Below, in pieces: positions 1 through 7,917 of a stretch of 64,000 nucleotides of DNA (position 1 is the first letter of the stretch; every line of letters starts with the position of its first letter). Made by a program: the position numbers and the translations under genes. The notes below the pieces were generated by a model. The model was not told the DNA's origin, ran no database searches, and was given only the letters and a program-made list of their open reading frames with translations. Origin of the DNA: CAZMGV01 sp964621525 [NCBI: uncultured bacterium] (GTDB taxonomy: Bacteria > JAGRBM01); assembly GCA_964621525.1 (NCBI GenBank), contig CAZUMS010000001.1:124001-188000 (forward strand). Reading direction: 5' to 3'.

Positions 1-24
1 ACCGGCAAAAGCCCTTTGGCCGGT
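1..24. other. Imperfect hairpin at the window edge
   Basis: ACCGGC at 1-6 pairs with GCCGGT at 19-24, and AAA/TTT pairing can extend the stem around a bulge. No T-tract follows on the plus strand. It may be the remains of a terminator for a gene left of the window, but this cannot be tested here. Confidence 0.25.
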
Positions 25-118
25 GCTCCAGATGTAGCCAATAGCCGGTTTCAAAACCAGCTTGACCGGAACGGATGGATACGCAAGTGACCGGGAGGAC
101 AGGGGAAACAGCAGGTTC

Positions 119-1087
119 ATGGGCCGGATACTTGTCACAGGCGGAACAGGATTCGTCGGCGCAGCGGTGGTCCGTAGCCTGTGTGCCAGGGGCGAGCGCC
201 CGCTCGTGCTGGCACGGAAGAACTCCCTTCTCGAAAACCTCGAAGGCCTCGCCTGCGATGTTATTCATGGTGATATTTCGAATCCAGAATCCCTCGATGC
301 GGCCCTGAAGGACGCCGACCGGGTGTTCCATGCAGCGGCCGTGCACACCGTTACCGCACCCAGGGATGAGATCATCCGGGCCAACGTAGAAGGCACCCGG
401 AACGTGATCCGGGCGTCCTTGAAGCGGAAAGTGAAACGCCTGGTCCATACCTCCAGTACGGCAGCCATCGGTTCTGCCCCAACTGGCCGCCCCGCCGACG
501 AAGAGAACATCTGGGACCTGGCACCGCTCGAGGTCCCCTACCTCGAATCCAAATACCTCGCAGAACGGGAAGTCCTGCAGGCGGCCCTCCGCGGTCTCGA
601 TGCCGTAATCGTCAATCCGTCGGCACCCATCGGCCCCGGCGACCGGGTGCCCGGACCCACGGGCGCTGTGCTGCTGTCATTCGCAAAATATCCATGGCCG
701 TTCCATTTCGCCGGTACGCAGAACTATGTGGACGTGGACGATGTGGCCGAGGGCCATGTGAAGGCCATGGAACGGGGACGTACCGGAGAGCGATATCTCC
801 TGACCCACGCGAATCTGACGATGAAGGAGACGGTAGCCCTCATTGCCAAAACCGCAGGCAAGAGACCGCCGCCCATCGAAGTGCCCGTACCGCTTCTCCA
901 GGTCGGCGCACGACTTGGCTGGGTGTTCAGCCTCGGCAAGCTACCGCCAAAGTCGGCCGACTATCTCGCGAAACGCATGGTATTCAGCAACGAAAAAGCC
1001 CGGAAGGAACTCGGTTTTGAGCCCCGTCCCATCGAGCAGAGCTTTGAGCGTGCCATCGCCTACTTCCGGGAAAAAGGCTGGCTCTAG
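119..1087 (+). CDS. HpnA-like NAD-dependent epimerase/dehydratase
   Basis: This 322-residue protein is an extended short-chain dehydrogenase. The N-terminus MGRILVTGGTGFVG carries the GxxGxxG NAD(P)-binding loop, and the catalytic YxxxK appears as YLESK near residue 142. The segments NVEGTRN, VNPSAPIGPGD and VDVDDVAEGH match the hopanoid-associated sugar epimerase (HpnA) and dihydroflavonol-4-reductase-like branch. It probably oxidises or epimerises a nucleotide-linked or lipid-linked sugar or another alcohol in the cytoplasm; the substrate is unknown. An in-frame TTG at 62 would add 19 residues of non-family sequence, so the ATG at 119 is preferred. It converges on the VTT gene with a 4-nt overlap. 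No hopanoid gene is nearby, so the HpnA role is only suggested. Confidence 0.8.
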   Translation: MGRILVTGGTGFVGAAVVRSLCARGERPLVLARKNSLLENLEGLACDVIHGDISNPESLDAALKDADRVFHAAAVHTVTAPRDEIIRANVEGTRNVIRASLKRKVKRLVHTSSTAAIGSAPTGRPADEENIWDLAPLEVPYLESKYLAEREVLQAALRGLDAVIVNPSAPIGPGDRVPGPTGAVLLSFAKYPWPFHFAGTQNYVDVDDVAEGHVKAMERGRTGERYLLTHANLTMKETVALIAKTAGKRPPPIEVPVPLLQVGARLGWVFSLGKLPPKSADYLAKRMVFSNEKARKELGFEPRPIEQSFERAIAYFREKGWL

Positions 1088-1800
1088 CGCTCGCTTCCAG
1101 AACCACCGGGTTTCTGGCGTTTCAGCTGTCCGTAGAGCGTGAACATTGCTCCAGCAAAAAGAATGAACATCGCTGCGATTACCGGCAATGCCCATTCGGA
1201 ATCCCATATCCGCGTATAGAGATCCACCAGCAAGTCTGCGAGGAGCACGTACGCCACGCTTGAAATCGCATACCCTGCGACCGATCCTGCAAAGAATGTC
1301 CCCGGTCTAAGGGCGGAAACTGCACAGACAGCGTTAAAAACCCCCATACCCGTGGGGGGAAATCCCCGGATTCCCGCCACCGCCCAGAAGCCCCGACGCA
1401 GGATGATGTCCTCCATCTTCCTCGCATCCTCTGGCAACCGTTCACGCACCCAGTCTGTAATTGCCCACCGGACGACGAGAAACTGGATCAGCGCCGAAAC
1501 CGGCAGAATCGCGCAGTAGGCAAGATAGGTTTTCCAGGCGCCCATGAGACCGATACCCACGGCAGCCACCGGTCCCCGGGGAAATCCCATACAGCCGAAC
1601 ACGAAAATAAAGGCAAGATAAGCGGGCACGAGATTCGGGCCCACCTTGGGGTCCGCCTGCCACCTCTGGAACGTCTCCCGGATGGCATCCGGCGATGGCA
1701 GCGGGATACCGAGCCGCCAGGCGGCCAAACCGATCAGCACCGCCCCGGCGAGGAGGATCGACACTCGTTGTCCGGTGGAGAGTCCACGCTTCGAGGTCAA
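1084..1800 (-). CDS. VTT/TMEM64-type (DedA-like) membrane protein
   Basis: A 238-residue integral membrane protein with about five hydrophobic segments, including residues 15-30, 58-75, 85-110, 170-195 and 205-225. The central part, with a conserved FPRGP-type turn and a later GIRGFPPTGMGVFNAV segment, resembles the VTT (SNARE-associated Golgi/TVP38) domain of DedA-like proteins, which are implicated in lipid scrambling and envelope homeostasis. It begins at a TTG that overlaps the recX stop codon (TTGA), so it is translationally coupled to recX and probably shares the alaS-pilT-recX transcript. The family assignment rests on the two Gly/Pro-rich re-entrant-like motifs and is moderately secure. 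The substrate is unknown. Confidence 0.6.
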   Translation of the reverse strand: MTSKRGLSTGQRVSILLAGAVLIGLAAWRLGIPLPSPDAIRETFQRWQADPKVGPNLVPAYLAFIFVFGCMGFPRGPVAAVGIGLMGAWKTYLAYCAILPVSALIQFLVVRWAITDWVRERLPEDARKMEDIILRRGFWAVAGIRGFPPTGMGVFNAVCAVSALRPGTFFAGSVAGYAISSVAYVLLADLLVDLYTRIWDSEWALPVIAAMFILFAGAMFTLYGQLKRQKPGGSGSER

Positions 1801-2342
1801 CGTCCATCTCCCTCGTCGTCTTCATCGGGCTGAGCGTCTGCCTCGTGCTCGATTTCCTCGAACGCTTCCGATGACAGGTTTCGAAGACTCTCGCGTACCT
1901 TGCGGACCGGCAACCCCCGGCGGATGAGTCGCAGGGCAATCCGGCGGGCCGATTTTTCGTCCACTGGCGGCCGGGATGGCAAGAGACGCCGGATCAGCCG
2001 GTCAGGAGTTTCTTCCGCCTCAAGAGCCAATACTGCCTGATCCACCGCCGACCGGGAAAATCCCCGCTGAGCCAGCCGGGACCGGACGGCAATTCCCCAG
2101 TAACCCCGGCTGTAGAGCGCCCGGGCGGCCGCCGAGGCATCGCGGCTTTCATTCAGGAAGTTCAACTCCTCAAGCCGCCGGATTCCGGCGTCGGCTTCGT
2201 CAGGCGCGTAGTCCCTTTGAAGCAGCTTGCGGCGAAGCTCACGCTTGGAATGGATGCTGCGGCTCAGAAGGTCGACAGCCTTCTGCGAAACGGATGGTTT
2301 CTCGCGGCTTCGCCCGCCCGGCTTGCCGGAGGCTCTGGGCAT
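1797..2342 (-). CDS. recX: Regulatory protein RecX
   Basis: A 181-residue RecX-family protein, a cytoplasmic modulator that caps RecA filaments and inhibits RecA. The three-helix repeats are visible: LLSRSIHSKRELRRKLLQRDY near residues 24-45, then LNFLNESRDASAAARAL, where typical RecX has a LxYLDDxxYA segment, and a C-terminal repeat with a RRGL motif. An acidic tail (residues 165-181) is an unusual add-on. The ATG at 2342 is preceded by AGGGGA at good spacing. Neighbours are pilT 29 nt upstream and the VTT gene, which overlaps by 4 nt. RecX normally sits beside recA or alaS; here alaS is close but pilT lies between them and recA is absent from the window. Confidence 0.85.
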   Translation of the reverse strand: MPRASGKPGGRSREKPSVSQKAVDLLSRSIHSKRELRRKLLQRDYAPDEADAGIRRLEELNFLNESRDASAAARALYSRGYWGIAVRSRLAQRGFSRSAVDQAVLALEAEETPDRLIRRLLPSRPPVDEKSARRIALRLIRRGLPVRKVRESLRNLSSEAFEEIEHEADAQPDEDDEGDGR

Positions 2343-2371
2343 ATCTGGGATTCCCCTGGAAACGGTCCGGA

Positions 2372-3538
2372 CTATTCCAGCTCAAGGTCGCTGTCGTCAC
2401 CGCCATGCTCGGCTTCGACCTCACCCTCGGCCTTCTCGCCGAATTCGTCGAAGTCGGTATCCGAAGTGCCGGAAATGCCCGACACGCGGAGGGCGAAGTC
2501 GTCCGGATTGGAGCTCTGCCGGAGGGCTTCCTCGTAGGAGATTCCCCCGCGTTTATAGTGATAGAACAGCGACTGGTCGAAGGTCTGCATGCCGTAGGTC
2601 TGGAAACCCTTCTGGATCGCCGTCCGGATCTCCTTGACCTTTTCCTTGTCTTCCATGCACTCGCGCGTGCGGGCGGTAGAAACCATGACCTCGACGGCGG
2701 CCACGCGACCCTTGCCGTCCTTGGTCGGAACAAGGCGCTGCGAGATGATCGCCTTGATGATGCCGCCGAGCTGGAGCCGGACCTGATTCTGCTGATACGG
2801 CGGGAATGCTGTCACGATGCGGGTGATCGTCTCGGCAGCGTCCAGTGTATGCAGCGTCGAGAAGACGAGATGGCCTGTTTCAGCCGCCGTCAGCGCGATC
2901 TCGATAGTCTCGAAGTCGCGCATTTCGCCGACGAGGATCACGTCAGGATCCTGCCGCAGCGCCGAACGAAGCGCCTGTGCGAAACTCACGGTGTCGAACC
3001 CCACTTCGCGCTGGTTAATGATCGATTTTTTATCCCGGTGGAGAAACTCGATCGGGTCTTCGATAGTCATGATGTGGGCCGTGCGGCTCTGGTTAATGTG
3101 ATCGATCAGGGCTGCAAGCGTCGTCGACTTGCCCGAGCCTGTGGTGCCCGTCACCAGCACGAGCCCGCGCTCGTTCATGGAGATTTTCTTCATCACCGCC
3201 GGCAGGTTGAGCTGGTCGATGGAGAGGATATTGAACGGGATCGAGCGGAGCACCATGCCGATGGTTCCGCGCTGCTGGAACACGTTAACGCGGAAACGGC
3301 CAAGGCCCGGAACGCCGTAGGCCAGGTCACACTCGTTGAAATCCTTGAACTTGTTCTTCTGGGCGTTGTTCATGATCCCGAACGCCATCTTGTTGACGAT
3401 ATCGGGCGTGAGCCGTGGAGCCTGGCGATAGGGCGTGAGCGCCCCGTGCAGTCGGAAAATCGGCGGCAGACCGGCCTTGATGTGGATGTCCGAGCTGCCC
3501 ATCCCGAGCGCGGCTTTAAGGATTTCGTTCAGCTCCAT
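2372..3538 (-). CDS. pilT: Type IV pilus retraction ATPase PilT
   Basis: A 388-residue secretion-family hexameric ATPase that depolymerises type IV pili at the inner-membrane base, driving twitching and DNA uptake. The N-terminal PAS-like domain has SSDIHI and GLPPIFRLHG. Walker A (GTTGSGKST) lies at residues 131-139, an Asp box at MTIEDPIEF, Walker B at DPDVILVGEMRD, and the His box at TGHLVFSTLHT. The C-terminal GMQTFDQSL and SNPDDF motifs are PilT-specific rather than PilB. The last ~30 residues are a strongly acidic extension not usual in PilT. The ATG is preceded by GGGGAGAA. No other pil gene is in the window, so this is an orphan copy between alaS and recX. Confidence 0.93.
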   Translation of the reverse strand: MELNEILKAALGMGSSDIHIKAGLPPIFRLHGALTPYRQAPRLTPDIVNKMAFGIMNNAQKNKFKDFNECDLAYGVPGLGRFRVNVFQQRGTIGMVLRSIPFNILSIDQLNLPAVMKKISMNERGLVLVTGTTGSGKSTTLAALIDHINQSRTAHIMTIEDPIEFLHRDKKSIINQREVGFDTVSFAQALRSALRQDPDVILVGEMRDFETIEIALTAAETGHLVFSTLHTLDAAETITRIVTAFPPYQQNQVRLQLGGIIKAIISQRLVPTKDGKGRVAAVEVMVSTARTRECMEDKEKVKEIRTAIQKGFQTYGMQTFDQSLFYHYKRGGISYEEALRQSSNPDDFALRVSGISGTSDTDFDEFGEKAEGEVEAEHGGDDSDLELE

Positions 3539-3705
3539 GCTGAAAGCTTCTCCCCGGAAAACGGATTATGGCGGGAGCTTAACCCATAACAGGCAATCGG
3601 CAACCGGAATGGCGAAAAGGGGAACGCGGGCGATCCATGCACCCCCTCTGCTCACCCCAGGCGTAATCGCCGGAAATGAGTAATGACCTGTGGAACGAAG
3701 CCGCG

Positions 3706-6390
3706 TTACTTCGTCAGCAGTTCGCGGGCCTTTTCGAGGGCGTTCGGGATCCCTGCGGGGTCGCTGCCGCCTGCCTGGGCCATATCGGGCTTTCCGCCGC
3801 CCTTGCCACCCACGAGCGGGGCGATCCCTTTGACGATGGCTCCGGCATTTACGCGGTTCTTCAGGTCGCCCGTCGCGGCGACGAGCAGCGTCACCTTGCC
3901 CTCATTCTCGCCTGCGACAACGACAACGCCCGAGCCCAGCTTCTCGCGGGCCCGGTCGGCGAATTCCCGAAGCGCACCCGCATCAGCCCCATCCAGCCGG
4001 TGAACGATCTTCGCCACCGGACCGGTCCGGTCGATGAGCGCGCCGATGTCGGTCGCACCGTCCCCGGAGACGAGCTTGCGCTTCAGCTTGTCCACTTCGC
4101 GCTCGAGTTCCTTTACCCGGTCGGCAAGCTTTTCCACACGGGCGGGAACATCCGCCGGCGTCACGTTCAGTTTACCGGCCAGATCACCCAGAATCCGTTC
4201 TGCCCGGGCGAACTCGGCCAGTGCCGCATCGCCCGTCACGGCGGTCACGCGGCGGACGCCTCCCGCAACGGCCTCTTCCTTCACGATCTTGAACAGGGCG
4301 ATATCACCCGTGCGTGAGACATGCGTGCCGCCGCAGAGTTCTGTCGAAAACTCGCCCATGCGGATCACTCTCACCTCGTCGCCGTACTTCTCGCCGAACA
4401 GCGCCATCGCGCCCGATTTGCAGGCTTCGTCGTAGGACTGAAGCTTCGTCTCCACCGGTTCGTTCCGGCGTATCTCCTCGTTCACGAGCGCCTCGACGGT
4501 GGCAATCTCGGTGTCGTCCAGCCGCTTCTGGTGATTGAAGTCGAACCGGAGCTTGTCAGGGGCCACCTGCGAGCCCGCCTGCGCCACGTGGGTTCCGAGG
4601 GTCTTCCGAAGTGCGGCGTGGAGCAGGTGCGTTGCCGAATGATTGCGACGGATGCGCTGGCGGCGCAAATCGTCGATATGCAGCTCCACCGTGTCGCCCA
4701 CCTTGAGGGTGCCGTTTTCCACATGCCCGCGGTGCACAAACAGGTTTTCAAGCGGCTTCTGTGCGTCGTCCACGCGGATCTGTGCCGAGGACGTCCGGGC
4801 AAATCCCGTGTCGCCCACCTGACCGCCGCTTTCGCCGTAGAACGGCGTCCGGTCCACGATGAACTCGATATCCGACCCCTTGCCCGCCTCGTTGGCCGGT
4901 TGGCCGTGATGGATGATGCCGAGAACCTTTGCCGAAGTGCGGGACTCCGAGTAACCGAGGAACTCCGTCTTCTGGCCCTGGAATTTGAGATAAACCTCAT
5001 CAGCGGCCGCTGAAACCTGCTTCGCGCCTTCCCGGGAACGCTCACGCTGGGCCTCCATCTCCTTCTCGAATCCGGCCTCATCCACGGTAAAACCCATCTC
5101 GCGGCCGAGCGTGAGCGTGAGGTCCAGCGGGAAGCCGTAAGTGTCATACAGCTTGAAGGCGAATGCCCCTTCGATGTGCTTCGCTTTCCCTTTCTCCTGA
5201 TAAGTCGAAAGTATCGCGAGCTGGCCCTGAAGGAGATCAAGTCCCTGCGACAGCGTGCGCAGGAACAGTTCCTCTTCGGTCTTCACCGCGTCGCGAATAT
5301 ATGCTTCCTTGCTGGCGATCTCCGGGTAAACGTCGCCCATCTCGCGCACGACGGACGTCACGAGCTGGTAAAAAAACGGCTTTTCCATGCCGAGTTTTTT
5401 CCCGTGGCGGATTGCCCGGCGCATGATCCGGCGCAGTACGTAGCCCCTGCCCTCACGGGATGGCAGCACGCCATCGCCGATCAGGAATGTGCTCGCCCGA
5501 ATATGGTCGGCAAGCACGCGGAGCGAGCCGTCCGTTTCCGGATTGGATCCGAGCTTCACTCCGGTGATCTTTTCCGCGTCAGCAATGATGGCACGGATCG
5601 AATCGGTCTCGTAGTTACCGTTAACGCCCTGCACCACAGCCGCAATGCGTTCAAGACCCGCACCCGTATCCACCGAGGGCCTGGGCAGCCTGTCCAGGGT
5701 ACCATCCGGCTTCTGATTGAACTGCATGAACACGAGATTCCACAGCTCGATGTACCGCTCGTTCACGTCGTCGGGGGAGCCGGGCCCCCTGCCCTTCATC
5801 GGGTCCTGGTCATCACTGAGGTCAATATGGATCTCCGTGCAGGGGCCGCAGGGACCGGTGTCACCCATTCGCCAGAAATTGTCCGCCTCGCCCATCTTGA
5901 GGATGCGGCCCGGCAGCACATCCGTGTGCTTCTTCCAGAGCTCACCGGCCTCGTCGTCGTTCTCGAAGATCGTGACCCAGAGCCGCTCTTTCGGCAGCCC
6001 GATGGTGACGGTGAGAAACTCCCACGCAAACCTGATGGCGTCTTCCTTGAAGTAGTCGCCGAAAGAGAAGTTCCCGAGCATCTCGAAGAACGTGTGATGA
6101 CGCTTTGTAAAGCCGACGTTCTCGAGATCGTTGTGCTTGCCGCCGGCCCGGACACACTTCTGGGCTGTCGTAGCGCGGGTGTAGTCGCGCTTTTCCTCGC
6201 CGAGGAATGTCCGCTTGAACTGGTTCATTCCGGCGTTCGTGAACAGGATCGTCTCGTCGGTCTTACCCGGCGCAAGCATGGGGACGAGCGAGGACGACGG
6301 CACGCGCCGGTGCTGCTTCGATTCAAAATACCTGAGAAACGCCTCCCGGAGCTCCCGTGTGGTCATTTTTTTGCCGAGCTGTTTCGCCAT
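3706..6390 (-). CDS. alaS: Alanine--tRNA ligase
   Basis: An 894-residue class II synthetase that charges tRNA-Ala. The aminoacylation core contains motif 2/3 blocks (TTAQKCVRAGGKHNDL, GAGLERIAAV), followed by the editing domain with zinc/catalytic motifs HSATHLLHAAL and CGGTH, a coiled-coil linker (VEKLADRVKELEREV) and a C-Ala domain ending in the Gly-rich VGGKGGGKPDMAQAGG motif. All are intact. The frame is open 45 codons further upstream, but the ATG at 6390 has an AGGA Shine-Dalgarno six bases away and matches the family N-terminus (TTRELREAFLRYFE). A second ATG at 6366 is possible. It is likely first in an alaS-pilT-recX-VTT transcript. Confidence 0.97.
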   Translation of the reverse strand: MAKQLGKKMTTRELREAFLRYFESKQHRRVPSSSLVPMLAPGKTDETILFTNAGMNQFKRTFLGEEKRDYTRATTAQKCVRAGGKHNDLENVGFTKRHHTFFEMLGNFSFGDYFKEDAIRFAWEFLTVTIGLPKERLWVTIFENDDEAGELWKKHTDVLPGRILKMGEADNFWRMGDTGPCGPCTEIHIDLSDDQDPMKGRGPGSPDDVNERYIELWNLVFMQFNQKPDGTLDRLPRPSVDTGAGLERIAAVVQGVNGNYETDSIRAIIADAEKITGVKLGSNPETDGSLRVLADHIRASTFLIGDGVLPSREGRGYVLRRIMRRAIRHGKKLGMEKPFFYQLVTSVVREMGDVYPEIASKEAYIRDAVKTEEELFLRTLSQGLDLLQGQLAILSTYQEKGKAKHIEGAFAFKLYDTYGFPLDLTLTLGREMGFTVDEAGFEKEMEAQRERSREGAKQVSAAADEVYLKFQGQKTEFLGYSESRTSAKVLGIIHHGQPANEAGKGSDIEFIVDRTPFYGESGGQVGDTGFARTSSAQIRVDDAQKPLENLFVHRGHVENGTLKVGDTVELHIDDLRRQRIRRNHSATHLLHAALRKTLGTHVAQAGSQVAPDKLRFDFNHQKRLDDTEIATVEALVNEEIRRNEPVETKLQSYDEACKSGAMALFGEKYGDEVRVIRMGEFSTELCGGTHVSRTGDIALFKIVKEEAVAGGVRRVTAVTGDAALAEFARAERILGDLAGKLNVTPADVPARVEKLADRVKELEREVDKLKRKLVSGDGATDIGALIDRTGPVAKIVHRLDGADAGALREFADRAREKLGSGVVVVAGENEGKVTLLVAATGDLKNRVNAGAIVKGIAPLVGGKGGGKPDMAQAGGSDPAGIPNALEKARELLTK

Positions 6391-6511
6391 GTTACGTCCT
6401 GATTGTCTCCGGGTTCCGCAAAAACCCGGAAGCGTGTTATAGAGAGCGTCCCGCCGGGGCACAAGGGGCCCGGAAACACCCTCCCCGGCGAGAGCCCCAT
6501 CAGGAGAGAAC

Positions 6512-7099
6512 ATGCCGAAAGCCATCGACTTTTACTTCGATTTTTCCAGCCCATGGACCTACCTCGCGGAAACGCAGCTTGAGGCCCTTGCGAAGCAATA
6601 CGGTGCAACCGTGAATTACCGGCCCCTGTTCCTGGGCGGCCTGTTCAAGACCACCGGTCACACGCCGACGTTCAACAGTCCGCTCAAGTGGAAATACAGC
6701 CAGGCGGACATGCAGGACTGGGCGAACCATTATGGCGTGCCATTCAAATTCCCCACCCGCTTCCCGCTGAATACGATCCGGGCCCTGCGGGCCGCTGCAG
6801 CCATTCAGGCCGCCGGGAAGAACCCCCAGCCGTTTATCGCCGCTGCCTTCAGGGCCTACTGGGCCGAAGACGCCGACATTTCCTCGCCTGAAGTGCTGGC
6901 GGGTTTACTTGCGAAAGCCGGCTTCGATGCACAGGCGATTCTCGCCGCGACGGATACGGACGCCATCAAGAACGCCGTGAAGGAATCCACCGATGGCGGC
7001 CACGCCCGGGGCGTGTTCGGAGCACCGACGTTTTTCGTTGGGGACAAGATGTTCTGGGGCAACGACCGGCTGCTGTTTGTGGAAAAAGCGCTCAAGTAA
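6512..7099 (+). CDS. DsbA-family 2-hydroxychromene-2-carboxylate isomerase-like protein
   Basis: A 195-residue thioredoxin-fold protein of the kappa-GST / HCCA isomerase group. The N-terminus IDFYFDFSSPWTYLA has the Ser (FSSP) that replaces the Cys of DsbA and activates glutathione in this group. A helical insertion follows, and the C-terminal GVFGAPTFFVGDKMFWGNDRL carries the cis-Pro loop. Likely a cytoplasmic glutathione-dependent isomerase or transferase; the substrate cannot be deduced. The start has GGAGA (6500-6504) upstream. It is divergent from alaS and is followed by a hairpin before the TetR promoter, so it is probably monocistronic. Confidence 0.85.
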   Translation: MPKAIDFYFDFSSPWTYLAETQLEALAKQYGATVNYRPLFLGGLFKTTGHTPTFNSPLKWKYSQADMQDWANHYGVPFKFPTRFPLNTIRALRAAAAIQAAGKNPQPFIAAAFRAYWAEDADISSPEVLAGLLAKAGFDAQAILAATDTDAIKNAVKESTDGGHARGVFGAPTFFVGDKMFWGNDRLLFVEKALK

Positions 7100-7137
7100 G
7101 CCTTTTTCGCTAAATTCACCCCTCCCCATCAAATTCG

Positions 7138-7158
7138 CCAAATGCCCTAAGCATTTGG
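7138..7158 (+). terminator. Hairpin after the isomerase gene
   Basis: CCAAATGC at 7138-7145 pairs perfectly with GCATTTGG at 7151-7158 around a 5-nt loop, 39 bases after the stop codon. The downstream sequence is A/T-rich but has no clean T-run, so termination may be weak. It separates the isomerase gene from the TetR promoter region. Confidence 0.45.
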
Positions 7159-7177
7159 AATTACTAGCTTATCTATA

Positions 7178-7191
7178 ACTTAACATTGTTA
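7178..7191. promoter_or_regulatory. Upstream TetR-type operator (site 1)
   Basis: ACTTAACATTGTTA contains the perfect palindrome TTAAC-ATT-GTTAA (7180-7192). The same 14-mer recurs with 2 mismatches exactly 50 bp downstream at 7228-7241. It lies just upstream of the -35 box of the TetR-led operon, as expected for a regulator that binds two phased sites. Confidence 0.6.
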
Positions 7192-7201
7192 ATTAATTTT
7201 A

Positions 7202-7230
7202 TTGACATAGAATAACAACAAGACAATACT
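7202..7230 (+). promoter_or_regulatory. Sigma-70 promoter of the tetR-ABC exporter operon
   Basis: A perfect -35 TTGACA at 7202-7207, a 17-bp spacer and the -10-like AATACT at 7225-7230. Transcription should start near 7237, which leaves about 40 nt before the preferred ATG at 7277. This A/T-rich stretch stands out from its surroundings. Confidence 0.65.
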
Positions 7231-7241
7231 TAACGCTGTTA
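7228..7241. promoter_or_regulatory. TetR-type operator overlapping the -10 and start site (site 2)
   Basis: ACTTAACGCTGTTA repeats site 1 with two central mismatches and covers the -10 box end and predicted transcription start. Binding here would block RNA polymerase, which supports autorepression by the following tetR. It also argues that the ATG at 7241 inside it is not the translation start. Confidence 0.6.
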
Positions 7242-7276
7242 TGTTGGCTATGGACACTACCTATATGCGAGGTCTC

Positions 7277-7912
7277 ATGGGGTCCAAAGAACGGCGTGAA
7301 AAGGAACGCGAGGAAACCCGGACACTGATCCTGGATGCTGCGCGCAAGCTGTTTGTGGAGCAGGGATACGAAGCGGTCACCATGCGCCGGATTGCCGACG
7401 CCATCGACTACACGCCGACCGCGATCTACTTCCATTTCAAGGACAAGGAAGCCCTGATCCAGGAGATCTGCCACCAGGACTTTCTCAACTTCGCCAAGTA
7501 TTTCGCCCAGCATCTCGCCATCAACGACCCCTTCGAGCGGATGACGGCTATCGGCCTCACCTACGTCGAATTCGCCGTCACCCATCCCCAGCAGTTCCAG
7601 CTGATGTTCATGACCCCGAAACCGGCCCTGAAACCCAACGACGAGATGCAGGCGACCAAGGGGATACCGGAACAGGACTCCTTTGCCCTCCTCAAGATGA
7701 CCTGCGAGGCACTCATCAGGACCGGAAGAATCCGGCCGGAATACCGCGATGCCGAACTGCTCGCACAGGTCGCCTGGTCCGTGGTCCACGGCGTCGCCTC
7801 GCTTCATGTCGCCATGAACCAGGACACCTGGATCGACTGGTACCCCGTCCAGGCCCGGGCATTGACCCTCCTCGATGCCTTTCACCGGGGCATTACCCTG
7901 CCGGAGAACTGA
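7277..7912 (+). CDS. TetR-family repressor of the adjacent ABC exporter
   Basis: A 211-residue TetR-type dimeric repressor. The N-terminal helix-turn-helix is clear: ILDAARKLFVEQGYEAVTMRRIADAI then TPTAIYFHFKDKEALI, about residues 17-60. The C-terminal ligand domain resembles the TetR_C_33/WHG type. In-frame ATGs exist at 7241, 7250, 7265 and 7277. The first overlaps an operator and the predicted transcription start; the last has GAGG four bases upstream and begins directly at the basic MGSKERREKERE lead-in, so it is chosen. It is followed after 5 nt by the permease gene, so repressor and transporter share one transcript. The ligand is probably a substrate of the exporter. Confidence 0.88.
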   Translation: MGSKERREKEREETRTLILDAARKLFVEQGYEAVTMRRIADAIDYTPTAIYFHFKDKEALIQEICHQDFLNFAKYFAQHLAINDPFERMTAIGLTYVEFAVTHPQQFQLMFMTPKPALKPNDEMQATKGIPEQDSFALLKMTCEALIRTGRIRPEYRDAELLAQVAWSVVHGVASLHVAMNQDTWIDWYPVQARALTLLDAFHRGITLPEN

Positions 7913-7917
7913 CGCAC

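Noticed and set aside
1976-3589. A 537-codon plus-strand open frame
   Set aside because: It is antisense to recX and pilT, both intact, and its composition is the frame-shadow type seen in GC-rich DNA.
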